From: a bacterium
GTDB lineage: Bacteria > Planctomycetota > JAFGQW01
Direction of reading: 5' to 3'
Assembly (NCBI GenBank): GCA_030426805.1
Contig: JAUHXU010000004.1
Span: 296,792 to 360,791 of the forward strand
Length of the DNA stretch: 64,000 bases
Both the position numbers and the translations under genes were made by a program. The stretch's first letter is position 1; each line of letters begins with the position of its first letter. Of this stretch, positions 29,449 through 37,927 are shown in pieces. Under the pieces are notes generated by a model, which saw nothing but the letters and a program-made list of their open reading frames with translations, was not told the DNA's origin and searched no databases.

Positions 29449-29470
29449 GGCTGGTCCACCCCGACCAGCC
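29449..29470. other. Perfect hairpin with CACCCC loop
   Basis: GGCTGGTC (29449-29456) pairs with GACCAGCC (29463-29470) around a 6-nt loop. It has the same geometry as the hairpin at 29290. Confidence 0.55.
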
Positions 29471-29740
29471 GTACCCGAGTCTGCCCTGCTGTCTCATGGG
29501 ATTGGATGCCCGGGGCGCCCGCTTTTGTTCCTCACCCCGCCGACTTTTTTGGCCGGCTGCCGCCGTGCTCGCAACTGCGCTCCGGACCGACGGTTGCGAC
29601 GCCTCGGAACGCGACGGGGTCTCCGATCGGGATCGGCCGCCGGAGGGTCGGACCTTCGGGATCGATCCCCGCGGCCTGATCCGCTATCGTTCCAACGGCG
29701 CGAACCACGCCGACCCCGGAGCGAGGGACCCAACCGAACG

Positions 29741-31471
29741 ATGATGCGACCACGCCTCTGGACGGGCGCACCGCTCGCGATCGCCGCACTCGCCGCGCTG
29801 TGCATCGGCGGGTGCGACGGTCCGGCGCCGACCCCGAAGGACACAGCCCCGCAGAACACGACGCCGAACCCGCCGCCAGTGGACGCCGGGCCTGCCGCCA
29901 CTCCGGCGGCACCGGCAAAGCCCGCCGCGGCCGCCGGGCCCCTGACGGCCGACGTCCGCGAGGCGGCGGCTCGAGCCTACGACCGATCGATGTTCCCGAA
30001 CGCGGCGCTGTCGGTCTACCACCTACTGAAGGCGCATGACGACGCGTCGGCCTCGTTCCGGCGCACGCGCCAACGACTCCGCGGCGACAGCCGCGGAATC
30101 AACCTGCTCCACGTGCGCGACTACCTCGACCGCGGCGGCGTGCCGACGACGATCCGCGCGGAGTCGTTCGACGACGTGCTCGCGAGCGGCGCGCCGACGA
30201 TCGTCCTGCTCCACGACCGCGAGTCGGCCGCGAAGCGCCCGAGTCCGTCGATCGTCGCGGCGCGGTTCCTGCTCGTCCGCGGCTCGGTCGCCGACGGCGT
30301 CGCGGTGCTCGACCCGATGAAGGGCGCCGTCGTTCGCGCGGCGAAGGAACTCGCCGAGGAGTACGTCGGCCTGTCGTTGCGCGTGAACGGCCCGATCGAC
30401 CGGAAGGCGACCGACGCGCCGGACCTCGTGTGCGAGGAGATCGTCCACGGCTTCGAGGCGACGGCGACCGGCGACGAGATCCGCCACGATTTCCGGATCC
30501 ACAACGCGGGCACGAAACCGCTCGAAATCACGCGAATCGAGAAGACGTGCGGCTGCGCGGCCGCGATGGTGACCCGCAAGGGGCAACTCGCGAACGACCT
30601 CGTCGACGACGCCCGCAAGGAGGGTCAGGAGAACACCGACGACGGCAAGATGAAGGCCCAGAAGGGCGGCGGCGGCACGATCCCCGCCGGTGAGTCCGGC
30701 TGGATCTCGACCTACGTCGACACCCGCGCGAAACAGGGCTTCATGGCGTTTCGGATCCGGATCCGCAGCAACGATCCGGAGGAGCCGGACCTCGCGTTGA
30801 CGCTGCAGGGCGAGATCGTCCGCATCATCGAGCACGACCCGGCGACCGTGTGGCTGCGCGACGTCGCGTCCCCGAAGGGCGCGTCCGATTGGATGTGGGT
30901 TCGGCACTACCGCGGCGAGGCGATCGAGATCACCGACCTCGTGACCTCGTCGAAGCTCGTCGAGGCCACGGTGGATCCCGACGCGCCTCGCACCCGCCCG
31001 TCGCCGATCGAGGGGCAGCCCGACAAACACTACCCGGTCGAGCGGGGGTGGCGCGCGATCCGGATCCGCGTCCTGCCCGGCGCCCCGATCGGGCAGCTCT
31101 CGGCCGCGGTCCGGGCCAAGGTCAACGGCAAGCCGGTCGAGGGCAACGTCGCGGCGATGGTGAAGGGCAACCTTCGGGTCGAGCCCGCCTACTTCAGCTT
31201 CGGGCAGATCGCCAAGGGCACCGCGAAGACGACGAAGGTCACGTTGGACTCGAGCCTGGGCGAGGCCCTCGAACTCCGCGAAGTGACCGTGGACCGCGAC
31301 TTCATGAAGGCGGAGGCGCGGCCGCTCGGGGACGGCAAGTTCCAGGTACTGCTGCACTTGGAGGCGGGCTGGCAGGCCTACGACCTCCAGGGCGCCGTGA
31401 CCCTGCACACGAACGACCCGCTGGAGCCGAAGAAGCGCGTGATCGTCTACGGCTTTCCGAAGCGAAAGTGA
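29741..31471 (+). CDS. Lipoprotein with inactive C39-peptidase-like domain and DUF1573
   Basis: 576 residues; an in-frame ATG at 29744 is an equal alternative start. The signal LAIAALAALCIGGCDG ends in lipobox IGGC, followed by a Pro/Ala/Thr linker. Residues about 75-225 follow the C39 layout (LRGDSRGINLLHVRDYLDRG, ARFLLVRGSVADGVAVLDP, then EEYVGLSLRV) but contain no Cys. The following part is DUF1573, with the hallmark ITRIEKTCGCAAAMV and repeated immunoglobulin-like strands (FRIRIRSNDPEEPDLALTL, VTLHTNDPLEPKK). DUF1573 proteins are common secreted proteins of planctomycetes. A TATCGT at 29684 is a weak -10 candidate. Confidence 0.8.
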   Translation: MMRPRLWTGAPLAIAALAALCIGGCDGPAPTPKDTAPQNTTPNPPPVDAGPAATPAAPAKPAAAAGPLTADVREAAARAYDRSMFPNAALSVYHLLKAHDDASASFRRTRQRLRGDSRGINLLHVRDYLDRGGVPTTIRAESFDDVLASGAPTIVLLHDRESAAKRPSPSIVAARFLLVRGSVADGVAVLDPMKGAVVRAAKELAEEYVGLSLRVNGPIDRKATDAPDLVCEEIVHGFEATATGDEIRHDFRIHNAGTKPLEITRIEKTCGCAAAMVTRKGQLANDLVDDARKEGQENTDDGKMKAQKGGGGTIPAGESGWISTYVDTRAKQGFMAFRIRIRSNDPEEPDLALTLQGEIVRIIEHDPATVWLRDVASPKGASDWMWVRHYRGEAIEITDLVTSSKLVEATVDPDAPRTRPSPIEGQPDKHYPVERGWRAIRIRVLPGAPIGQLSAAVRAKVNGKPVEGNVAAMVKGNLRVEPAYFSFGQIAKGTAKTTKVTLDSSLGEALELREVTVDRDFMKAEARPLGDGKFQVLLHLEAGWQAYDLQGAVTLHTNDPLEPKKRVIVYGFPKRK

Positions 31472-31482
31472 GACGCTCCCCG

Positions 31483-31507
31483 GCGCCCGCGGGTTCAAGC
31501 GGGGCGC
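31483..31507. other. GC-rich hairpin between DUF1573 gene and the following small gene
   Basis: GCGCCCGC (31483-31490) pairs with GCGGGGCGC (31499-31507) with one bulge around an 8-nt loop. No T run follows on either strand, so it is not a canonical terminator; it may slow transcription or protect an mRNA end. Confidence 0.4.
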
Positions 31508-31530
31508 TCGGATAGGCCGATAGCGGAAGC

Positions 31531-31977
31531 ATGAACGGCCATCGAACCGGAATGCTCGCGAAGATCATGGGCGTCGGCGTGTTCGGCATGCTCGCGTCGA
31601 TGGGCATGCTGCTCTATTCGCTGTCGGTCCTGAAGCAGGACCCGCGGCTCCAGAAGCCGGAACCGATGTCGCAGGTCGCGTTCCGCTCGTTGCTCCGCCA
31701 GGGCGAGATCGTCGACTGCACCGTCGACGGGGGCCGCCTCGTCGGTCGTCGCCGCGGGATGCGCCCCGGCTCGACGAGCCCGTTCGCGTTGAAGGGCCCC
31801 GTCTCCGCGGCGGTGATCCGGGAGATCGAGCGCGCGAAAGTCCCGGTCTTCCGGAGCGGCAGCGCGCCGGCCACACCGGCGTCGAAGCCGGTCGCGCCGA
31901 CGCCTTCGAAGGCCTCGTCGACGCCGCCCACCGCGCCCGCGACGACGCCTGCGTCGCCGGCCCCCGCGCGCGGCTGA
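31531..31977 (+). CDS. Small membrane protein resembling the FtsH ectodomain
   Basis: 148 residues. A single N-terminal transmembrane segment (IMGVGVFGMLASMGMLLYSLSV) is followed by VAFRSLLRQGEIVDCTVDGG and RLVGRRRG, the same pattern as the FtsH N-terminal domain encoded just downstream (YDEFLTRLKQDQVTEVLVGA, then IEGSYK). The last 45 residues are Ala/Pro/Thr/Ser-rich, probably a flexible periplasmic tail. It is placed 157 bp before ftsH. Not a fragment of ftsH, because ftsH is complete. Role unknown; an FtsH partner is a reasonable guess. Confidence 0.65.
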   Translation: MNGHRTGMLAKIMGVGVFGMLASMGMLLYSLSVLKQDPRLQKPEPMSQVAFRSLLRQGEIVDCTVDGGRLVGRRRGMRPGSTSPFALKGPVSAAVIREIERAKVPVFRSGSAPATPASKPVAPTPSKASSTPPTAPATTPASPAPARG

Positions 31978-31993
31978 AGCACGCCCGCTGCGC

Positions 31994-32009
31994 TGGCCGT
32001 TCGCGGCCA
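31994..32009 (+). other. UUCG-capped hairpin upstream of ftsH
   Basis: TGGCCG pairs with CGGCCA around the very stable tetraloop TTCG, followed by A/T-rich sequence (AATGATGTTAAA). It lies 17 bp after the stop of the small FtsH-like gene and could mark a 3' end or attenuate ftsH. No T tract. Confidence 0.45.
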
Positions 32010-32134
32010 ATGATGTTAAACGTTGACGAAGGGTCGCATCTTCCCGTTCGGCCCGACGACGACGCCGCCGAAACGCGCGGCCCCGCGACACGCGCCGGCC
32101 CACGATCGCAACGGGCGCGGACCAGGAGGGCACG

Positions 32135-34087
32135 TTGGCCAAGAAAGCCGGACTCAACCTCTACTGGGTGCTGATCATCATCTGCGCCCTGTTCCTGATC
32201 TACTACATGGAGGTTCCGGGCGGGACGAAGCGGCTCCGCTACGACGAGTTCCTCACACGGCTGAAGCAGGATCAGGTGACCGAGGTCCTCGTCGGGGCGA
32301 CCGTCATCGAGGGGTCCTACAAGCCGAAGGACGCGAACGCCAAGGGCAAGCGCACGTTCCGCGTCAACTACCTGCCGACCGACAACCGCCTGCTCGACAA
32401 CCTGCGGCAGATGTGCGAGGCGCGCGGGATCGCGTTCTCGTATCAGCAACCGAGCGCGCTGGTCAGTAACCTGCACTGGATCCTGCTGATCGCGATCGCC
32501 GTGTTCTTCTGGGTGATGATCGTCCGGCAGATGCGGCGGACCGACACCACCGTGATGAGCTTCGGCAAGTCCAAGGCGAAGATCAGCATGGAGAAGGACA
32601 CGAAGACGTCCTTCGACGACGTCGCCGGCTGTGTCGAGGCGAAAGAGGAACTCGAGGAGATCATCCAGTTCCTCCGGAGTCCGAAGCGCTTCCAGATCCT
32701 CGGCGGCAAGATCCCGAAGGGCGTGCTGCTGATCGGTCCCCCGGGCACCGGCAAGACGCTGATCGCTCGGGCGATCGCCGGCGAGGCCGGCGTCCCGTTC
32801 TTCAGCATCTCCGGCTCCGACTTCGTCGAGATGTTCGTCGGTGTCGGCGCCGCGCGCGTGCGCGACCTGTTCAACCAGGCCAAGGCGAAGGCGCCGTGCA
32901 TCGTCTTCATCGACGAGATCGACGCGGTCGGACGGCAGCGCTTCGCCGGCATCGGCGGCGGCCACGACGAGCGCGAGCAGACGCTGAACCAGTTGCTCGT
33001 CGAGATGGACGGCTTCGAGTCGCAAAAGGGCGTGATCATCATCGCCGCGACGAACCGCCACGACGTGCTCGACCCCGCGTTGCTCCGGCCCGGCCGATTC
33101 GATCGCCGCGTCGTCGTCGACGCGCCGGACATCAACGGTCGCGAGGACATCCTGAAGGTCCACACGAAGGGCAAGCCGCTCGCGGACGAGGTCGACCTGA
33201 CCGTCGTCGCTCGCCAGACGCCCGGGTTCAGCGGCGCCGATCTCGCCAACGTCGTCAACGAGGCCGCGCTGCTCGCGGCCCGGCGCAACGGCAAGCAGAT
33301 CACGTCGCGCGACTTCGAGAAGGCGGTCGATCGCGTGATCGCCGGCCCGGAGCGCAAGTCCCGCGTGATCAGCGAGAAGGAAAAGGAGATCGTCGCCTAC
33401 CACGAGGCCGGCCACGCACTCGTCAACGAGCACACCGAGGACGCCGATCCGGTCCACAAGGTCTCGATCATCCCGCGCGGCTACGGGGTGGGCGGCTTCA
33501 CGATGAGCCTGCCCGAGGAGGACCGCTACCTCAACACGCGCAAGGAGCTGCTCGCGCGCATCATCGTCCTGATGGGGGGCCGCGCAGCCGAGGAGCTCGT
33601 GTTCGACGAGATCTCGACCGGTGCGTCGAACGACCTCGAGCGCGCATCGACGATCGCGCGTGCGATGGTCTGCACCTACGGGATGAGCGACAAGGTCGGG
33701 CCGCTGAGCTTCAACGACGGCTCGCGCGAAGTGTTCGTCGGCCGCGACATCAACCGCGACCACTCGTACAGCGAATCGACCTACCAGCTGATCGACGACG
33801 AGGTGAAGCGCATCGTCGAGACGTGCATGGAGGCCGCGCGCACGATCCTGCGCGACAACACGCCCGTGTTGCACGCGATCGCCGAGGCGCTCAAGGTCCA
33901 TGAGACGATCAGCCGCGAGCAGCTCATGATCGTGCTCAAGGGCGACAAGCTCCCGGACCCGGCGCCGCGTCCGCCGGCCCGCGACCAGATCAACGAGGCC
34001 AACGCCGGCGATGGCGCCGGAGACGACAAGGATCCGAACCGTCGGCCGGGCGGCGAGACCGGCGGGCTCTCGACCGCCGGCGCCTGA
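32135..34087 (+). CDS. ftsH: ATP-dependent zinc metalloprotease FtsH
   Basis: 650 residues, starting with TTG at 32135 behind a strong AGGAGGG site. Two transmembrane helices (about 9-25 and 112-128) flank the small ectodomain. The AAA+ part has Walker A GPPGTGKT (201-208), Walker B IVFIDEIDAVG and the second region of homology (AALLRPGRFDRR-like, here DPALLRPGRFDRRVVVD). The M41 peptidase site is HEAGH at 423-427. It degrades membrane and short-lived cytoplasmic proteins such as LpxC in other Gram-negatives. The last 40 residues are an unusual Gly/Asp/Pro-rich tail. polA follows after 5 bp. Confidence 0.97.
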   Translation: MAKKAGLNLYWVLIIICALFLIYYMEVPGGTKRLRYDEFLTRLKQDQVTEVLVGATVIEGSYKPKDANAKGKRTFRVNYLPTDNRLLDNLRQMCEARGIAFSYQQPSALVSNLHWILLIAIAVFFWVMIVRQMRRTDTTVMSFGKSKAKISMEKDTKTSFDDVAGCVEAKEELEEIIQFLRSPKRFQILGGKIPKGVLLIGPPGTGKTLIARAIAGEAGVPFFSISGSDFVEMFVGVGAARVRDLFNQAKAKAPCIVFIDEIDAVGRQRFAGIGGGHDEREQTLNQLLVEMDGFESQKGVIIIAATNRHDVLDPALLRPGRFDRRVVVDAPDINGREDILKVHTKGKPLADEVDLTVVARQTPGFSGADLANVVNEAALLAARRNGKQITSRDFEKAVDRVIAGPERKSRVISEKEKEIVAYHEAGHALVNEHTEDADPVHKVSIIPRGYGVGGFTMSLPEEDRYLNTRKELLARIIVLMGGRAAEELVFDEISTGASNDLERASTIARAMVCTYGMSDKVGPLSFNDGSREVFVGRDINRDHSYSESTYQLIDDEVKRIVETCMEAARTILRDNTPVLHAIAEALKVHETISREQLMIVLKGDKLPDPAPRPPARDQINEANAGDGAGDDKDPNRRPGGETGGLSTAGA

Positions 34088-34092
34088 ACGCG

Positions 34093-36858
34093 ATGGCCGA
34101 GGCGCCGTTTCGCCTCTTCCTGATCGACGGCAGCGCGCTCGCCTATCGATCGCACTTCGCGATGTCGCGCGACCCGCTGATCAACAGCCGGGGCGAGAAC
34201 ACGTCGGCGGTCTACCTCTTCCTGCGCACCTTGCGCTCGTTGCTCGACCGCGAATCGCCTACGCACATCGCGGTCGTGTTCGACACGCGTGAGCCGACGT
34301 TTCGCCACCGTGCATTCGCCGACTACAAGGCGACGCGCGAGAAGATGCCGGACGACCTCGTTCGCCAGCTTCCGCTGATCCGCGAACTCGTCGAAGCGAT
34401 GGGGATTCCGCTCGTCGAGCGCCCCGGCTTCGAGGCCGACGACGTGATCGGCACGCTCGCACGCCGCGCGGCCGCCGACGGCGCCGACGTGTTCCTCGTC
34501 AGCCGCGACAAGGACTTCATGCAGCTGCTGGGCGACCACGTGCGCATGGTCGACCTCGGCCGCGGCATCGGCGATGCGCAGGTGCTCGGACCGGAAGCCG
34601 CGCAAGAGCGCTTCGGCGTGCCGCCCGAGCAGGTGATCGAGGTGCTCGGCCTGATGGGGGACAGCTCCGACAACGTGCCGGGCGTCCCGGGGATCGGCGA
34701 GAAGACCGCGCGCAAGCTGATCGACGAATACGGTTCGATCGAGCGCGCGATCGCCGCGGCGGAGGAGGGCGCGATCACCGGCCGCGCCGGCAAGAACCTC
34801 GTCGAGTTCGCCGAGCAGGCGCGGTTGTCGCGGACGCTCGTGACGATCGACACCGACGTCGCGCTCGACGTCGAGGCGCCCGAGCTGCAACGCGGCGAGG
34901 GCGACCAGGACGCCTTGCGCGCCCTCTACGGCCGACTCGAGTTCAAGGATCTGCTCGACGAGATCGAGGAGGGGGAGTCCGACGAGGAGGCGCGCGACTA
35001 TCGCGTCGTCGGCAGCGTCGAGGAACTCGACGCGTTGATCGCGACGCTGCGCGACGCGAAGCGCTTCGTCTTCGACCTCGAGACGACCGACCTCGACCCG
35101 CGCGCCGCGACGATCGTCGGGATCTCGTTCGCGATCGAGGCGCAGGCGGCGACCTACGTACCGTTCAACGCGAACCCGTCGCTGTTCGGTGGCGAGGCGG
35201 AGGCGGTCGAGGACGGTTCGCTCTTCCCCCCCGAGGCGGCGCCGTCGGATCGGGACCGATTGCTCGAAGCGCTGCGGCCCGTCTTCGAGGACCCCGCGAT
35301 CGCGAAGTGCGGGCAGAACGTCAAGTACGACCTGCTCGTCCTCGCCCATAACGGCATCGACGTTCGCGGCATCGCGTTCGACACGATGGTCGCCGCCTAC
35401 CTGGACGATCCGGGCGCCCGCCAACACGGGCTCGACGCGCTCGCGCTGCGCTTTCTGCGCGTGCGGAAGATCGCGACCGAGGCGCTGATCGGCACCGGCA
35501 AGAAGCAGATCTCGATGGCCGAGGTTCCGGTCGAACAGGTCGGGGAGTACGCGTGCGAGGACGCCGACATCACGTGGCGGCTGTGGGAGCTGTTCGAGCC
35601 GAGGCTCCGCGAACTCGAGATGGCGGAGCTCAACCGGGACGTCGAGGTTCCGTTGATCGGTGTGCTGCTGCGGATGGAGCAGCGGGGCATCCGGGTCGAC
35701 CCGGAACCGCTCGCCGCGTTCGGAGACGAGCTGCGCGCCGACCTCGAGGCACTCGAGCGCGACCTGCACGAGCTGGCGGGCGAATCGTTCAACGTGCTGA
35801 GCCCGAAGCAGCTGCAGCCGATCCTCTACGAGAAGCTCAAGGTGCACGAAGCGCTGGGCAAGAAGCGGATCAAGCGCACGAAGACCGGGCTGAGCACCGA
35901 TCAGAGCGTGCTCGAAGACCTGCGCGAGCACCCGTTCGTCGAGAAGCTCCTCGACTATCGACAGAAGTCGAAGCTCCTCAACACCTACGTCGACGCGCTC
36001 CCGGCGCTGATCGACCCCGACGACGGGCGCATCCACACGTCGTTCAACCAGACCGTGGCCGCGACCGGTCGGCTCAGTTCGTCGAACCCGAACCTGCAGA
36101 ACATCCCGATCCGGACCGAGATCGGCCGCCGGATCCGCTCGGCGTTCGTGCCGCGCGAGGGGTGGCACCTCGTCAGTGCCGACTACAGCCAGGTCGAGCT
36201 ACGCATCCTCGCGCACCTGAGTCAGGACGAAGCGCTGCTCGATGCGTTCCGCCGCAACGCCGACATCCACCGCGAGACCGCCGCGCGGATCTTCGACATC
36301 GAGCCCGACGCGGTCGATCTCGAGATTCGCTCCCGGGCGAAGGCGATCAACTTCGGGATCCTCTACGGCATGGGGCCGCGCCGTCTCGCGCGCGACACGG
36401 GGATCACCGAGGCCGAGGCGAAGGCGTTCATCGCCGCCTACTTCGAGCGCTTCCCGGCGGTGAAGGCGTTCCTCGATGCGTCGCTCGAGTCGGCCCGCAA
36501 GAACGGCTACGTGACGACCCTGCTCCACCGCCGCCGCCAGCTCCCCGAGATTCGGTCGAAGGACCAGCGCGTGCGGGCACAGGCCGAGAACATCGCCGTC
36601 AACACGCCGATTCAGGGCACGGCCGCCGACTTGATCAAGGTCGCGATGGTCGCGCTGGACCGCCGGATCGACGCCGACGGCCTCGAGGCCGCGCTGCTGT
36701 TGCAGGTCCACGACGAGCTGCTGTTCGAGGCGCCCGCCGACGAGGTGGAACGGTTGAAGGCGGTCGTGAACGAGGAGATGACCGGCGCGCTGTCGCTCGA
36801 CGTGCCGCTGGTCGTCGATTTCGGCGAGGGGACGGACTGGCGCGCCGCCCACGCGTGA
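34093..36858 (+). CDS. polA: DNA polymerase I
   Basis: 921 residues, full length. The 5' nuclease domain (1-290) has FLIDGSALAYRSHFA and SRDKDFMQLLGDHV. The 3'-5' exonuclease is intact: FDLETTDLD (motif I), KCGQNVKYDLL (motif II) and YACEDADIT (motif III). The polymerase has motif A SADYSQVELRILAHLS, motif B RSRAKAINFGILYGMG and motif C LLQVHDELLFE. It fills gaps and removes RNA primers in replication and repair. The pairing with ftsH is unusual but the 5-bp spacing suggests one transcript. It ends 2 bp from convergent folD. Confidence 0.97.
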   Translation: MAEAPFRLFLIDGSALAYRSHFAMSRDPLINSRGENTSAVYLFLRTLRSLLDRESPTHIAVVFDTREPTFRHRAFADYKATREKMPDDLVRQLPLIRELVEAMGIPLVERPGFEADDVIGTLARRAAADGADVFLVSRDKDFMQLLGDHVRMVDLGRGIGDAQVLGPEAAQERFGVPPEQVIEVLGLMGDSSDNVPGVPGIGEKTARKLIDEYGSIERAIAAAEEGAITGRAGKNLVEFAEQARLSRTLVTIDTDVALDVEAPELQRGEGDQDALRALYGRLEFKDLLDEIEEGESDEEARDYRVVGSVEELDALIATLRDAKRFVFDLETTDLDPRAATIVGISFAIEAQAATYVPFNANPSLFGGEAEAVEDGSLFPPEAAPSDRDRLLEALRPVFEDPAIAKCGQNVKYDLLVLAHNGIDVRGIAFDTMVAAYLDDPGARQHGLDALALRFLRVRKIATEALIGTGKKQISMAEVPVEQVGEYACEDADITWRLWELFEPRLRELEMAELNRDVEVPLIGVLLRMEQRGIRVDPEPLAAFGDELRADLEALERDLHELAGESFNVLSPKQLQPILYEKLKVHEALGKKRIKRTKTGLSTDQSVLEDLREHPFVEKLLDYRQKSKLLNTYVDALPALIDPDDGRIHTSFNQTVAATGRLSSSNPNLQNIPIRTEIGRRIRSAFVPREGWHLVSADYSQVELRILAHLSQDEALLDAFRRNADIHRETAARIFDIEPDAVDLEIRSRAKAINFGILYGMGPRRLARDTGITEAEAKAFIAAYFERFPAVKAFLDASLESARKNGYVTTLLHRRRQLPEIRSKDQRVRAQAENIAVNTPIQGTAADLIKVAMVALDRRIDADGLEAALLLQVHDELLFEAPADEVERLKAVVNEEMTGALSLDVPLVVDFGEGTDWRAAHA

Positions 36859-36860
36859 TC

Positions 36861-37751
36861 TCAGGCGTGCTCGGCGATCGCGAACAGGCGCTCGGCCGCG
36901 ACGACGGTGTTGCGCAGCAGCACCGCGACGGTCATCGGCCCGACGCCGCCCGGCACCGGCGTGATCCAACTCGCGCTTTTCGAGACGGACTCGAAGTCGG
37001 CGTCGCCGACCGTGACGGTCCGCACCTGGCCGTCCGCGTCGGTGCGCTCGACCCGGTTGATGCCGATGTCCACGACGATCGCGCCGGGCTTGACCATGTC
37101 GCCGGTGATCAGACCGGGGCGCCCGGTCGCGACGAAGAGCACGTCCGCTCGCGACGTCTGCTCGCGCAGGTCGGCCGTCTTGTGGTGGCAGACCGTCGTC
37201 GTCGCCCAGCGCTGCAGCGCGAGCAGGGCGAGCGGCACACCGACGGTGTCGCTCTTGCCGACCATGACGACGTGCTTGCCCGTCAGGTCGACCCCGGTCG
37301 ACACCGCCGCCTCGACGGCCGCCTCGGCGGTGCACGGGTGCAGCACCGTCGCCGACAGGCCGAGGAGGCCGGCGTTCTGCGGGCTGACGCCCTCGACGTC
37401 CTTGGCGGGGGAGATCGTCGCGCGCAGCATCGCGAAGTCGACCGCGTCGCCCATCGGCTTGATCAGGATGATCCCCGTCACTTCCGGCGCGCGGTTGAGT
37501 TTCTGGAGCCGCTCGACGACGGTCTCGGTATCGGGGGAGGGCGGCAGCACCTCCTCGGAGAAGCGAATGCCGGCCTTCGCGCACGCGCGGGCTTGCGACT
37601 GGGTGTAGAGGCCGGAGGCGGGGTCGTCGCCGGCGCGGATCGCGACGAGGTGCGGTGCGGCGTGGTGTTCGGTGAGCCGTTCGATGCGCGGCGGCAGCGA
37701 CGCGCGGATCTCCGCGGCGAGCGCGCGGCCGTCGATGATGCGGGCGGTCAT
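36861..37751 (-). CDS. folD: FolD-family methylenetetrahydrofolate dehydrogenase
   Basis: 296 residues, the usual length, starting at 37751. The dehydrogenase core is clear: GKHVVMVGKSDTVGVPLALL for nucleotide binding, LFVATGRPGLITGDMV, VVDIGINRVE and the terminal ITPVPGGVGPMTVAVLLRNT. The cyclohydrolase residues of the bifunctional enzyme appear replaced: in SGLYTQSQARACAKAG the Lys after Tyr49 is Gln53, the LVQLPLP motif reads IILIKPMG, and KDVDG reads KDVEG. It may therefore oxidise methylene-THF without the usual cyclohydrolase step. Folate one-carbon metabolism, cytoplasmic. It is divergent from the rhomboid gene. Confidence 0.9.
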   Translation of the reverse strand: MTARIIDGRALAAEIRASLPPRIERLTEHHAAPHLVAIRAGDDPASGLYTQSQARACAKAGIRFSEEVLPPSPDTETVVERLQKLNRAPEVTGIILIKPMGDAVDFAMLRATISPAKDVEGVSPQNAGLLGLSATVLHPCTAEAAVEAAVSTGVDLTGKHVVMVGKSDTVGVPLALLALQRWATTTVCHHKTADLREQTSRADVLFVATGRPGLITGDMVKPGAIVVDIGINRVERTDADGQVRTVTVGDADFESVSKSASWITPVPGGVGPMTVAVLLRNTVVAAERLFAIAEHA

Positions 37752-37831
37752 GCGTGCGTGTCGGCCCTCCGGGTGCGCCGTCGGCTTCGATCGTGCGGGC
37801 TTTGCGACTTTCTCGCCCCGCGACCAGCGCC

Positions 37832-37837
37832 TATACT
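37832..37837 (+). promoter_or_regulatory. Candidate -10 of the rhomboid gene
   Basis: TATACT at 37832-37837 is a near-consensus -10 in the folD/rhomboid intergenic region. No good -35 was found at the right distance. Confidence 0.35.
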
Positions 37838-37927
37838 GGGCATGTAGTCGATCGGTGGAGGAAGTCCAGGCGGACGGGGACCCTGCGAAGCGCGGCGTCC
37901 CGGCCCCGGACGGGACAGCGCGAGACG

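Larger units (their letters stand above)
29281..29740. other. Gene-free island with hairpins and an A-rich strip
   Basis: 460 bp without a convincing gene; open frames here lack a ribosome-binding site and recognisable protein. The stretch 29350-29396 is purine-rich (A/G) and much lower in GC than its surroundings. Two neat hairpins with 8-bp stems and 6-nt loops lie on either side of it (29290-29311 and 29449-29470), and T runs occur at 29523-29526 and 29545-29550. This may be an untranslated RNA gene or a remnant of an inserted element. Confidence 0.5.

Noticed and set aside
29208..29744. Protein frame across the repeat island (178 codons, plus strand) and a minus-strand frame at 29147-29497
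   Set aside because: Both read through the repeats, lack ribosome-binding sites and recognisable sequence, and one runs into the DUF1573 start.
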